In this document: one piece after another, positions 1-8,357 of the stretch
Layout: the number at the start of each line of letters is the position of its first letter
Position numbering within the stretch: position 1 is the stretch's first letter
Source: DATJPR01 sp963811705
GTDB taxonomy: Bacteria > Bacteroidota > Ignavibacteria > UBA10030 > UBA6906
Reading direction: 5' to 3'
Length of the DNA stretch: 64,000 nt
Assembly: GCA_963811705.1 (NCBI GenBank)
Contig: CAWESL010000012.1
Span: forward strand, 62,001-126,000
Notes under the pieces: model-generated
What the model was told of the DNA's origin: nothing
What the model saw: only the letters and a program-made list of their open reading frames with translations
The model's database searches: none
Made by a program: the position numbers and the translations under genes

Positions 1-599
1 GGGAGAACCACGCGCTGCCATGTGGCGCCGAGGTCGGTCGACTTTCTCAAGCCGCTCGACCAGCTGGCAACCCACACCGCGCTATCCGAGATGGCCGTAC
101 TGAACGTCACGTTCTGTTCCGGGACGACGATGGGGAGAAAATGAACGCGGTTCGGGCCATAGGTGACCACGCTGTCGTCGAGGGGGTCCAGCGGTTGCGG
201 AATCCCATGCCAGGAGGTGCCATTGTCGGTGCTGAAGGTGGAGCCGCTGCCGGTCTGGACCGGAGAGCCGTTGACCTCCTTCGAGTAACCGGTCGACGTC
301 CAGATCGTATCGCCCTTGATGGCGATAGAGAAGATTCCAGGTTGGGCGAACTGCGCGTTGGCGGCAAAGCTCGTCCAGGTCCGCCCGCCGTCATCGCTTC
401 GCGCGAGCCCGTCGCCGGTCCCCGCCCACAGGCTGAGATTCCTGGTAGCGAGATGGGAGAGGGAATTGCTCGGCAACAATCCAGCCGTCGCGCCCGGGAA
501 GAAATACTTCTTCGCGAGGAGTGGGGGCGCTTGCGCATTCGTTTCGAGCGACAAGAGAAGAACCGAGAGCAATGCCACGACGATGTGTCTTCGATTCAT
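1..599 (-). CDS. Partial secreted Asp-box (BNR/sortilin-like) repeat protein
   Basis: The gene reads from an ATG at 597-599 toward base 1 and runs off the window, so only the N-terminal ~199 codons are seen. The product starts with a signal peptide (MNRRHIVVALLSVLLLSLET, cleavage probably after NAQA). Three Asp-boxes (S-x-D-x-G-x-x-W) follow: SDDGGRTW, STDNGTSW and STDLGATW. Asp-box proteins form beta-propellers, as in sialidases, sortilin and YCF48-like proteins; in this lineage many are large exported proteins with a C-terminal T9SS tag, which would lie outside the window. The start overlaps the stop of the upstream lipoprotein gene by one base (TGATG), so the two are probably translationally coupled. 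Substrate and function cannot be told from this fragment. Confidence 0.75.
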   Translation of the reverse strand, partial: MNRRHIVVALLSVLLLSLETNAQAPPLLAKKYFFPGATAGLLPSNSLSHLATRNLSLWAGTGDGLARSDDGGRTWTSFAANAQFAQPGIFSIAIKGDTIWTSTGYSKEVNGSPVQTGSGSTFSTDNGTSWHGIPQPLDPLDDSVVTYGPNRVHFLPIVVPEQNVTFSTAISDSAVWVASWSSGLRKSTDLGATWQRVVL

Positions 600-1426
600 C
601 AGCGCATCACCAGGTAATGAGTGAGAGTAGCGCTCGTGTCGCCTGCGCGATCGATGGCCTGGAATAACAGGCTGTACCGTTTGCGGACTGTGGGTGAATC
701 ATTGACCTGGAGGATGATGGAATACACTCCGTCACCATTGACGGAGTCGCCGTTTGCCACATTTCCATTATCGAGAAGATGCAACACCCCGGTCGGATTA
801 TTTCCTTCGGGGACACGCAGCGTGACATCCTGAATATCGGCGAGGCCGGCGGAATCCCCGGCCGTCACGGCAAGTCGGAACGACACGCCGCCTCCCACGG
901 GCACGACGACGGTATCGGGGGATACGACATTGGAGAGCCACGGCGGGGAAGAGTGGCGCGAAACGAAGATTGATTGCAGAGCACTCGTTCCGGAGCGTTG
1001 TTCACGATCGACCGCCGAGAACAACACATGAAAGATTCCAACGTCGCTCTTTGCGAGACTCAGCGTGATGAGGCCCGAGTAGAGTCCGTCGCCCGCGACA
1101 AGATCCGGAGCCACGCCGTCGTCATGGAGTGCGAACGTCCATGTAGAATTTCCGTCGGGGGACAAGACGGTGGCAGTGACGGAGGCGATCTTGTCGGCGC
1201 CATCCTGGTCCGTTACGGATGTGGACGCGAGGATTTTCACCTGATAGGCGCTGCCGGAATAGCTTATCGAATCGAGGCCAATCGATGACGGGGTGACAGA
1301 GAACTGGCTTACGACGGGGACATTTCCGCGCGGATCAACCGTTCCCAGGGGGTTCTGGTCGCATCCTGACACGGCGATGAGGAGCGCAAATACTCCCCAA
1401 ACGACGTAGCGACTGTGAAGGATCAT
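599..1426 (-). CDS. Lipoprotein with two tandem Ig-like domains
   Basis: A 275-residue product if started at the ATG at 1426, which is immediately followed by a lipoprotein signal ending in the lipobox AVSGC (residues about 18-22). The open frame extends further upstream, but that extension is arginine-rich and precedes the signal, so 1426 is preferred. The mature protein has two similar halves of ~110 residues. Each contains a Gly/Asp-rich turn (LHDDG...AGDGLYSG and LLDNG...NGDGVYS) followed by a beta-strand ending F-x-A-x-D, typical of Ig-like or cadherin-like surface modules. It is co-directional with and overlaps the next exoprotein gene. A surface adhesion or scaffold role is possible; no enzymatic motif is visible. 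Confidence 0.7.
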   Translation of the reverse strand: MILHSRYVVWGVFALLIAVSGCDQNPLGTVDPRGNVPVVSQFSVTPSSIGLDSISYSGSAYQVKILASTSVTDQDGADKIASVTATVLSPDGNSTWTFALHDDGVAPDLVAGDGLYSGLITLSLAKSDVGIFHVLFSAVDREQRSGTSALQSIFVSRHSSPPWLSNVVSPDTVVVPVGGGVSFRLAVTAGDSAGLADIQDVTLRVPEGNNPTGVLHLLDNGNVANGDSVNGDGVYSIILQVNDSPTVRKRYSLLFQAIDRAGDTSATLTHYLVMR

Positions 1427-1670
1427 TCGTTCGCGCTGAAAAAAGTCACAAAAAAAGCCGACGCTTCGATGACGGGCAAGGAAGGCTCGGCGGATACGTG
1501 GAGGTGGCATTGTTACCCGACTGCTATTGTGCCGGAGGCGTGAACACCTGAAAAGCGTTGGCAATCGGTCAATCGGACCCTTTCACGAAATAGACAATAT
1601 ATATACTACGAACCCCCCTCTAGAAAAGCAAGCGGGGGCGCCTCAATTCAGGCGGATGATGTTCGCGGAC
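1427..1670. other. Intergenic region between divergent genes
   Basis: About 340 bases separate the lipoprotein start (1426, minus) from the sigma-factor start (1766, plus). The part not covered by the plus-strand promoter call holds an A+T-rich stretch with an alternating TATATATA tract near 1598-1606 and a C-run, but no convincing open frame or RNA gene. Confidence 0.4.
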
Positions 1671-1699
1671 TTGCGGATTCGAAAGCGGTTTTGTATACT
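1671..1699 (+). promoter_or_regulatory. Sigma-70-like promoter for the ECF sigma operon
   Basis: TTGCGG (1671-1676), a 17-base spacer and TATACT (1694-1699) match the -35/-10 arrangement found before several other genes in this window. The predicted start near 1706 leaves a ~60-base leader before the ATG at 1766. No experimental support. Confidence 0.4.
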
Positions 1700-1765
1700 T
1701 CGGAATCCCGCCAGGGCCGACCTCCCCACCGGCCAGTTCCTTCATACCATCTTCTACAGGTTTCC

Positions 1766-2311
1766 ATGGCAGCAGACTCCTCGATCGACGGAGGCGTCTA
1801 TCGTGCTTCCACGCGCGGTGGCCTTTGGCAGCAGGCCTATCACCGATATCATAAGTTTTGGGTGACCCTTGCACAGTCAGGCCGTTTCCCCGAGTCAGAA
1901 GCCGAAGAGATGCTTCACTCAGTCCTGATTTCCATCATGGATGATCCTGACCGTCATTTCGATTCGTTGGAGCACATCCGGAACTACGTAGCCCGGGCGA
2001 TCCTCAACCGGATTATCGAGTGGAGAAAGAACGACGCGCGCTACACCGAATGGGATGACGAATCGGAGCGGGGGAGCATGGGGGACGAAGAGATGTCCGT
2101 GGAGGAGAAAAAGGAGCTCCGGCTGGCTCTTCGGACTGGCATTCGTCGATTGCCGGCGCCGCTGTATCGGATTCTCAAGCTCCGGTTCTTTTCCGGGTTC
2201 ACATTCCAGGAAATGAGTGAATACCTCAACCTGCCCATTTCCACGATCAAGAGTCGTGAGGATGCGGCGCTCAAGAGGATTCGCCGGATTCTCGAGAAGC
2301 ATGGATTTTGA
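1766..2311 (+). CDS. ECF-type RNA polymerase sigma factor
   Basis: A 181-residue protein from ATG 1766; the frame stays open to 1691 but the extension looks non-coding. Residues ~25-80 form a sigma-70 region 2-like segment (EAEEMLHSVLISIMDDP...). The C-terminal third is a clear region 4 helix-turn-helix (LPAPLYRILKLRFFSGFTFQEMSEYLNLPISTIKSRE). Extracytoplasmic-function sigma factors redirect RNA polymerase and are normally held by an anti-sigma encoded next door. Here the next gene encodes a membrane protein with a short N-terminal cytoplasmic helical segment, and its likely start lies 22 bases after this stop. This supports an operon sigma - anti-sigma-like - CHAT protease. Confidence 0.85.
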   Translation: MAADSSIDGGVYRASTRGGLWQQAYHRYHKFWVTLAQSGRFPESEAEEMLHSVLISIMDDPDRHFDSLEHIRNYVARAILNRIIEWRKNDARYTEWDDESERGSMGDEEMSVEEKKELRLALRTGIRRLPAPLYRILKLRFFSGFTFQEMSEYLNLPISTIKSREDAALKRIRRILEKHGF

Positions 2312-2333
2312 CACGTTCAATCCGGAGGAAGAC

Positions 2334-3143
2334 ATGAAACCGAACATTCCCGTCTCCAGACTTGTGGAGTTCGCTTCCGGCAAGCTGACCCCGGAGGAGG
2401 GGATCGAGCTCCTCGCGACGATCGAGGAAGATCCTCGCGCTTCCAAGATGCTGGAGAAGACGATCGAGCTGCTTGATATTGCGGGCGAGTCCGATCGAAA
2501 GAATGATATTTCCCCCGTGCATGACCGAGGGCACGGCATCCGTGTGGTACGGGAGAAAGCTGCGGGCGTGTTCCGTTGGGCTGCACAGTCGCGCCCGCGG
2601 CTTGCCCTCATCGGCCTCGGTGTCATCGCCGGGATTGCCGCAGTCGCAATCTCCCCCCTGCCGGGAGAGGCGAAGCTGGCTGCGAGGGCCCTTCCGACGG
2701 ATGATGAAGTCCATATGGTTGCACGAGGTGCAGAGCGGGGCGAAGTGGAGCTGGCGGCACATCTGATGGCGGGGGAGCGGTTCGAAGATGCCGCACGCGT
2801 TCTGGACTGGTACATTTCCGCCTTCCCCAATTCAGAGGATGTCGCGAGAGCGCACTTCCTCTCCGGGCTCGCGCATCTCAGGTTGTCGAAAAAAGGGTTC
2901 ATGGGGATCTTCGCGGGGATTGACCGTCAGGAAGTTCGAAGCGCCGAAGCGCATTTGCTGAGCGCATGGATGCTTTCGCGCTCGTCCGACTTGTCACTCG
3001 AAGCCGCCTGGTACCTCGCGCGGGCTCAGATCCTTTTGCAGGAAGATGGGAGAGCGAGGGACTTTCTCGAATTCGTGATAAAAGAGAAGGGGCCCCACAG
3101 TGCAGACGCAGTGCGGTTGGAACAAGAACTGTCGGGGCGATAA
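2334..3143 (+). CDS. Membrane-anchored anti-sigma-like protein with TPR domain
   Basis: The 269-residue product starts at ATG 2334, chosen because GGAGGAA lies at 2324-2330; an alternative in-frame ATG at 2301 overlaps the sigma gene. Residues 1-~50 are helical and acidic (VSRLVEFASGKLTPEEGIEL), resembling the short cytoplasmic arm of anti-sigma factors, but there is no ZAS zinc motif. A single membrane span follows at about residues 85-103 (LALIGLGVIAGIAAVAIS). The remaining ~160 residues have TPR-like helix pairs (AAHLMAGERFEDAARVLDWY, ARAHFLSGLAHLRL, AAWYLARAQILL). Topology predicts an inside N-terminus and a periplasmic TPR domain. The anti-sigma role is inferred from position and topology. 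Confidence 0.65.
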   Translation: MKPNIPVSRLVEFASGKLTPEEGIELLATIEEDPRASKMLEKTIELLDIAGESDRKNDISPVHDRGHGIRVVREKAAGVFRWAAQSRPRLALIGLGVIAGIAAVAISPLPGEAKLAARALPTDDEVHMVARGAERGEVELAAHLMAGERFEDAARVLDWYISAFPNSEDVARAHFLSGLAHLRLSKKGFMGIFAGIDRQEVRSAEAHLLSAWMLSRSSDLSLEAAWYLARAQILLQEDGRARDFLEFVIKEKGPHSADAVRLEQELSGR

Positions 3144-3206
3144 CAGGAACGGTCTCCGAATTCCGGCAATGTCGCGGTGCACATTATCGCAGGAGCCAAA
3201 CAGCAC

Positions 3207-6200
3207 ATGGTACGAACCGGAGTGATTGTCTGGATGTGGATGCTCGTTTCGGGATACGCCTTCGGGGCCGCACCGTACTCCTCCGACGAGTACCTCGCCC
3301 TCCGGAGAAAGATTGGACTTGCGCAATATCAGGCAGCGCGCGAAGAGTGCCTGCGGATGATGGATACCTATCCGCATGACGCGGTGCTGCATGAGACGTT
3401 TGTCGAGATCTGCCTCTATGCGGGTCAGATCGAGGAGGCTGAGACCGTTCTCCGGCGCCGGCTTGCAGCGGGGTCAAGCGTCGAACAATGCCTTTATGCG
3501 ATCGGTCTATCGCGGTACCATCGACAACTGTTCCGTGACGCCCTTGATGCCTTCACGCGTGCGATCAAGCTTGGGAACAGCTCTCCCGACTGTTACAAGT
3601 ACCTGGCGTACACGATTGAAAAACTCTACGGCGTGGATGAAGCCATACGCCGGCTCTCATTGATGTCGCATGAGGAGTCGAGCAACAGCTCGATTTGGTA
3701 TTCGCTGGGACTTAGCTATTGGGCAAAACAAGACTACTTTCAGTCGGCACGTGCTTTTGGTGAAGCGGTAGCCAGAGATCCATCGAAGTCGTCTTTTAGA
3801 TATTCATTGGCGGCCGTAAAGGCTCTATCTGGGGAACTAAAACAACCGATTGTAAGCTTTACGCGGTTGCTCAATGAGGCAGAGGCCTCAGGGAACATTT
3901 TTGACAAACAGTTCATCAGGTCCTATTTGCTGATGTTTCGATCAGCAAACGGAGATGATGAGGGCTGGCGAGCTCTCATAGACAGATGCAGATCTGAAGC
4001 AAGGGAATACGGCCTAGTGAGATGGTTAGGTTGGATTCAGGCCCGCCTTTCGGATGCTGCTTTGCAGCAAGGTAGACTCGATGATGCTCTGGCGGAAGCC
4101 AATATTGCGATCCAGAGTTCACGTCTGTCTCAAGAAGCAGACTATTTCCTGAGCGCAAGTAAAACTCAGTTCGACGCTCACATCCTCCGGGGTGATTTTG
4201 GACGGGCGCTAAAAGCTGTGTCTGACCTGATGGAAAGAATTCCATTCAAAGTCCAGCGACTTGATTCGGCGAGAGTCCTCATCGAGTCAGGTTATGTGCT
4301 AAACGAGATTCGAAGATCTAAGATGGCGCTTGACGTGATCGTTGATGGAGTAGATCGTGCGAATCGTGCTAAAATGGATCCCAGCATTCTTTTCTTTGCG
4401 GAAACAAATCTCGGAACGATATATGAAAACCTGCATGATACACTTTCTGCATTCAGATCCTTCCAGCACGCAACGAACAGCATTGCTAATTCAGGATTTC
4501 GCAAGAAGAACATGCCTGTTGCTGCAGGCAACCTATCTCGACTCTATATGATGAGTGGCGAATTCGGAAAAGCCGATCAGTTGATACAGATCGAAGACTC
4601 TCTGGCTACGTCATGCGGATCTAAAATTGAAAAAGCAAATGCTTGTTTTAACCGAGGAGAGTATTTTCAAGGAAAGAATCTGTCTCGGTTGGCACTTCCC
4701 TGGTTTCAGAAATGTGATAGCCTGGCTGCCAGTATGAATTCACTTCCACTTCAAATAGATGTAAAGCGAAGGATGGCATGGACTTCCTTTCTAACGGGGG
4801 ATAGAATAGGAGCTAGAGAGCAGAATCAGAGCCTCGCTGAACTCTACGATACCTTGGCATGTCGCATTCCACCATTCATATCAGGTGCGGAACTATGGAG
4901 CCTTGATCCTTACAGGTTCTTGATTTCTGAAGCTGTACGTACACGAAATCTACTTGAGGCAATTGGTTGGTTTGAAAAATGTCGGTTTTCTGCATCTAGA
5001 AGAGTGCGATCATATAATCTTTTGGCGAAGGAATCGGCATTTGCTGCTGACCTCGAAGTACGGCAAGCGCTTCTGGGGTTAGCGAATTCCAAGGTGGTAG
5101 ATGGCCAATTCGGCCTTCCGAATCCCGCGGAAAAGAGTCGCGCTGCAATGGAATTCGTGAAGAACGCTGCTCTTGCTTCGGATTTCTGGGTGAGGAAAAA
5201 CATCGGAGTGAAATTGAACGCAGCTCTGGGCCACTTTGAACCCAAGGAGCTTCAAAAGGCACTTGGTAAAGAAGAGGTATTGCTGGCGTTATCAACTTGG
5301 AATGACAACTTAAGCATTCTTTTCGCCACTGCGGACACTATCTCGCTCTTTCAAATCCATGTGCCAAAGCCTGGGGTGGCCGAACTGGTGGCGAGAGTGA
5401 CTTCAAACTTGGACAGATCGTTGGCTACGAATCTTACACATGGCATGAGATACACGACCGATGTCCAAAATCCATATCGGGAGTTGTTTCACCTTGTATT
5501 TGATTCCATATCGAGCATAATTCACGACAAGACACACTTGATCGTGGTACCTGATGGTATGCTGTCGAACATCCCTTTTGAGTTGTTGACAGATCGATTT
5601 GGTCGGCTTCTCATCGAAGAGCACTTCATTAGCTATCAACTGAGCCTAAGCGACGTCATCAGTAGGAACAGTGAGTTGGCAAATCAAACCGCAGAGATGT
5701 TGTTTGTCGGAAACGATAGCGACGGCTCCCCCAACTCACTTGTGTTCGACCGACGGTATTTAACGTTTTCAAAAATCTCTGGTGGGAGCTTTCTGCCCGG
5801 AGTGCGAAAGGAACTAGAAGAGTTGCACATTAGGCTGGGTAATCGATTTGACGAAATCACAAATGGGCTGGCAACGAAATCTCGAGTACTTACGAGCGCG
5901 CCGGGCTACACTGTGGTGCATGTAGCGGCCCATGGCAGGCCGATCGCGATGGACCCGATTTCATCATCCATTGTGATTTCTGCAGAAGCAACTCCATTCG
6001 GTGAAGTGGGAGCCGAATTGACCCCTTTAGATATCGCAAGCAGGCAATGGGACTCTGAACTCATCTTTCTTAGCGCTTGCGGAACAGCCGAGGGCGGACC
6101 GGAAGGCATTTCGGATGGTTTTCTTTCTGCTTTCAAGTCTTCTGGGGTCGATTGCATAATTGCGAGCCTTGGAGATGTCGACGACAGGGTCACTGCCAAT

Positions 6201-6506
6201 TTGGTTGGCAAATTCTATTCGAATTTGGCAATTGGGATCCCATCGGTTGATGCACTGAGGAATGCGAAACTAAGTCTTGCGAAGGAAGGGATCGTTCCTC
6301 AACTCTGGGCACCTTTCGTCATGTACGGCACGAGCAAAACTTTCGGGACTTTCACCTCTCGCCACCGTTCAGGGGAGTGGGACAGTGTTTCGATCCTGTC
6401 CATTGCAGTCTATTGCGTCGCGGGCAGCGTATGGTTGTTGGTCCACATGAGGCGCAGAATTCGTCGGCGAGATGTAAAGTGGGAGACTAAAACGAAAAAG
6501 GCGTAA
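3207..6506 (+). CDS. TPR-CHAT caspase-like protease with C-terminal membrane anchor
   Basis: A 1099-residue protein from ATG 3207, with AGGAG at 3191-3195; a GTG at 3177 is a less likely start. It has an N-terminal signal sequence (VIVWMWMLVSGYAFGA), then many tetratricopeptide repeats over roughly residues 25-600. The C-terminal CHAT domain (~720-1050) carries the caspase-type dyad: His in HVAAHG near residue 909 and Cys in SACGTAEG near residue 958. A hydrophobic helix (VSILSIAVYCVAGSVWLLV) and an Arg-rich tail end the protein. CHAT proteins are clan CD peptidases usually activated through associated domains. The signal peptide and tail anchor suggest a periplasm-facing protease, unusual for CHAT. 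The gene is more A+T-rich than its flanks beyond ~3690. Confidence 0.82.
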   Translation: MVRTGVIVWMWMLVSGYAFGAAPYSSDEYLALRRKIGLAQYQAAREECLRMMDTYPHDAVLHETFVEICLYAGQIEEAETVLRRRLAAGSSVEQCLYAIGLSRYHRQLFRDALDAFTRAIKLGNSSPDCYKYLAYTIEKLYGVDEAIRRLSLMSHEESSNSSIWYSLGLSYWAKQDYFQSARAFGEAVARDPSKSSFRYSLAAVKALSGELKQPIVSFTRLLNEAEASGNIFDKQFIRSYLLMFRSANGDDEGWRALIDRCRSEAREYGLVRWLGWIQARLSDAALQQGRLDDALAEANIAIQSSRLSQEADYFLSASKTQFDAHILRGDFGRALKAVSDLMERIPFKVQRLDSARVLIESGYVLNEIRRSKMALDVIVDGVDRANRAKMDPSILFFAETNLGTIYENLHDTLSAFRSFQHATNSIANSGFRKKNMPVAAGNLSRLYMMSGEFGKADQLIQIEDSLATSCGSKIEKANACFNRGEYFQGKNLSRLALPWFQKCDSLAASMNSLPLQIDVKRRMAWTSFLTGDRIGAREQNQSLAELYDTLACRIPPFISGAELWSLDPYRFLISEAVRTRNLLEAIGWFEKCRFSASRRVRSYNLLAKESAFAADLEVRQALLGLANSKVVDGQFGLPNPAEKSRAAMEFVKNAALASDFWVRKNIGVKLNAALGHFEPKELQKALGKEEVLLALSTWNDNLSILFATADTISLFQIHVPKPGVAELVARVTSNLDRSLATNLTHGMRYTTDVQNPYRELFHLVFDSISSIIHDKTHLIVVPDGMLSNIPFELLTDRFGRLLIEEHFISYQLSLSDVISRNSELANQTAEMLFVGNDSDGSPNSLVFDRRYLTFSKISGGSFLPGVRKELEELHIRLGNRFDEITNGLATKSRVLTSAPGYTVVHVAAHGRPIAMDPISSSIVISAEATPFGEVGAELTPLDIASRQWDSELIFLSACGTAEGGPEGISDGFLSAFKSSGVDCIIASLGDVDDRVTANLVGKFYSNLAIGIPSVDALRNAKLSLAKEGIVPQLWAPFVMYGTSKTFGTFTSRHRSGEWDSVSILSIAVYCVAGSVWLLVHMRRRIRRRDVKWETKTKKA

Positions 6507-7419
6507 GGGAAAATGAAATTACGAATATCAGTATACAAATCCATCCGACAATCGTTCGTGACAGGGAAAGTGAACTCATATCCTCAATTGGGGGTCGGGC
6601 AAACATTGCTCGACGAAGAAATAATGTGAGTACTATGGCCCAAAATAGCCACCCGACCCAACCATAGTTGAAATCATATCCGAGGAGTGGTAGAGTTCCG
6701 AGAGCCCCAAAAATGAGAAGCAGGATTAAAGCGATCTGCCCGATTCGCTGGTGTTTGGTGCTGAACATCGCAAATATTATATGTCCACCATCCAACTGAC
6801 CTATTGGGATTAGATTGAGGGCCGTAACGAATAGGCCGAACCAGCCGACACAGAGAAAGGGATAATGGTAGATCTCGTTCATCGGTGGGACAAATGCACC
6901 GGCAGGCGCAAAAATCCTTTCGATCGCTGTAAACAGAATCGAGCGACCGAATGTCAAGCCGGTCGCCGGGATCGATGTCATCTGTGCATACTCCGGGTGT
7001 ATGGAGTAAAGATAGTCGATTCCAGGCAACGTGCGGAATCCAACAACGAGGATCGCGCAACTTACAATAAATCCGGCGATGGGACCGGAAGCTCCAATAT
7101 CAAAGGTCGCTTTCCGCGATGGTATCGCCGATCGCACTCGAATGACCGCGCCCAGAGTTCCGAATGGAACGAGAAATCCATATAAGGACGGGAAGGGAAT
7201 AAAGTAGGGGAGTGTTGCATCAACTTTGTGGATTCTCGCGGCGATATAGTGTCCGAACTCATGAGAGCCGAGCATCAAGACTAAGAGAATGGAATAGGGG
7301 ACTCCTAATGGAAGATTGGTTAGCTCCAAGAAGTCTTTGTTGAGCCATTGCACACCAGCCAAAGTGGCGGTGAAGAGCGTCAAAACGAAAAGGCCACCGT
7401 GTACAAGAATCCTACGCAT
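6487..7419 (-). CDS. Site-2 protease family (M50) intramembrane metalloprotease
   Basis: A 310-residue polytopic membrane protein with the zinc site HEFGH (residues 53-57, in SHEFGHYIAAR) and the second motif NLIPIGQLDGGH (N202, D210). These define S2P/M50 peptidases that cut single-pass membrane proteins such as anti-sigma factors. It lacks an obvious PDZ insertion and resembles the short plant EGY/bacterial group. Its 3' end overlaps the CHAT gene's 3' end by 20 bases in convergent orientation. The proximity to a sigma/anti-sigma pair and a second, periplasm-facing protease suggests a proteolytic signalling cascade, although it is transcribed separately. Confidence 0.88.
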   Translation of the reverse strand: MRRILVHGGLFVLTLFTATLAGVQWLNKDFLELTNLPLGVPYSILLVLMLGSHEFGHYIAARIHKVDATLPYFIPFPSLYGFLVPFGTLGAVIRVRSAIPSRKATFDIGASGPIAGFIVSCAILVVGFRTLPGIDYLYSIHPEYAQMTSIPATGLTFGRSILFTAIERIFAPAGAFVPPMNEIYHYPFLCVGWFGLFVTALNLIPIGQLDGGHIIFAMFSTKHQRIGQIALILLLIFGALGTLPLLGYDFNYGWVGWLFWAIVLTLFLRRAMFARPPIEDMSSLSLSRTIVGWICILIFVISFSLTPFSF

Positions 7420-7513
7420 AGTTCAGGCAGTACATATTGTTGACAAGCACACGAGGATCTGAAGGTCTCTTGAATGAAAGGGGAAGAAGAAGTCTCGTGC
7501 CCGATTGATTTGT

Positions 7514-7541
7514 AATATACTTGGAATCTCCGCAATATCAA
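7514..7541 (-). promoter_or_regulatory. Sigma-70-like promoter for the S2P gene
   Basis: On the minus strand TTGATA (7541-7536), a 16-base spacer and TATATT (7519-7514) lie ~95 bases upstream of the S2P start and just after the terminator of the preceding minus-strand gene. Confidence 0.42.
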
Positions 7542-7552
7542 TGTGGTATGGG

Positions 7553-7587
7553 AAAACAAAAACGAGCCTTGCGAGGCTCGCTTTTGT
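7553..7587 (-). terminator. Rho-independent terminator behind the repeat-peptide gene
   Basis: ACAAAAACGAGCC (7556-7568) pairs with GGCTCGCTTTTGT (7575-7587), with one mismatch and a six-base loop. On the minus strand the hairpin is followed by a T-rich run, as expected for termination of the gene ending at 7630; a T-rich run on the plus side means it could work both ways. Confidence 0.7.
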
Positions 7588-7629
7588 CTGTGATACGATA
7601 GAACTTCTTGGAGGACTAACTCCTGTCTG

Positions 7630-7905
7630 TTACGGTCGGGGAGTATTGTCCGGGCTGGGAATTGTCGGGACGCCGCTTTTGGGTCGTGGGGTGTTCTCCG
7701 GACTTGGAATTGTCGGGACGCCGCTTTTGGGTCGTGGGGTGTTCTCCGGACTTGGAATTGTCGGGACGCCGCTCCTGGGTCGAGGGGTATTGTCCGGACT
7801 CGGAATGGTCGGGACTCCGCTCGCGAACGATATCGCAAAATTGGTGGCGGCGACCGCAATGACGGTGATCACAATCGCGCGAAGACGCTTTGTAGTGCGG
7901 GACAT
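7630..7905 (-). CDS. Small secreted proline-rich protein with four 16-residue repeats
   Basis: A 91-residue product from the ATG at 7905, preceded by AAAAGGAG at good spacing; an in-frame ATG six codons upstream has no such site. It starts with a basic/hydrophobic export signal (TKRLRAIVITVIAVAATNFAISFA) and the rest is four near-perfect copies of SGVPTIPSPENTPRPK (48 bp each), the last truncated at NTPRP. A terminator follows at 7587-7553, so this is a self-contained transcription unit. I do not recognise the family. Low-complexity Pro/Thr/Ser exported peptides can be surface or structural, but no function can be assigned. Ser/Thr-Pro motifs could be O-glycosylation sites. Confidence 0.6.
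   Translation of the reverse strand: MSRTTKRLRAIVITVIAVAATNFAISFASGVPTIPSPDNTPRPRSGVPTIPSPENTPRPKSGVPTIPSPENTPRPKSGVPTIPSPDNTPRP
7641..7824 (-). repeat. Four tandem 48-bp repeats inside the small secreted protein
   Basis: The plus-strand unit begins GGGTCGTGGGGTGTTCTCCG and repeats with period 48. The two central copies are almost identical and the outer ones carry a few substitutions (PDN versus PEN, PRPR versus PRPK). The period is a multiple of three, so copy-number change keeps the frame open. Confidence 0.85.
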
Positions 7906-8298
7906 TGTAGAACTCCTTTTCATTTTGCGGGGAGAGGTAGTTGGACGGTCTGAAATTATCTATAATGCGACCCGGGGCGCGGAAAACTTCCCTGGAGATT
8001 CTCTGTAATGTGGCATGCCAAGGGTTACAGCCTACATATACACTTGTCCCTCTAAGTATGAAGAGGGGAACATCGAGACTCTGTGTTGTTGAAGGACGGT
8101 GCCAGGAAACCAGACCGAACCAGATGCTCTCAACGGTGGAAAAAAAGTTGGAGCGTTCGATTGTGGCACAAAGGGAGAAACAGCACGTGATAATTCTAAA
8201 CAACAATTCGCGAAAAGTCAAGGGTTAAGAAGAATTATCTCCCGTGGGCCTTGAAACGTAAAAAATGTGTGATCTGGGTCAAATAACTACGTTTCCGC
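7906..8298. other. Divergent intergenic region, nothing recognised
   Basis: About 390 bases lie between the start of the minus-strand repeat-peptide gene and the plus-strand promoter at 8299. Open frames here are short and lack coding character, and I see no recognisable structural RNA. The length is unusual for this compact region, so a small RNA or lost gene cannot be excluded. Confidence 0.4.
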
Positions 8299-8327
8299 TT
8301 GACAAGCCCAAGCCCGTTGACTATATT
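8299..8327 (+). promoter_or_regulatory. Near-consensus sigma-70 promoter
   Basis: TTGACA (8299-8304), a 17-base spacer and TATATT (8322-8327) precede the membrane-protein gene starting at 8358. This is one of the closest matches to consensus in the window. Confidence 0.62.
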
Positions 8328-8357
8328 ACGCCATCCCCCCAGACTAGGAATATCACG

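Noticed and set aside
7641..7824. CRISPR-like or regulatory DNA repeats
   Set aside because: The 48-bp units are directly adjacent, have no spacers and keep a reading frame behind an export signal, so they are coding repeats.
7505..8008. Plus-strand 167-codon frame across the 48-bp repeats
   Set aside because: The minus-strand frame has the ribosome site, signal peptide and terminator; the plus-strand frame starts upstream of the repeats without any of these.
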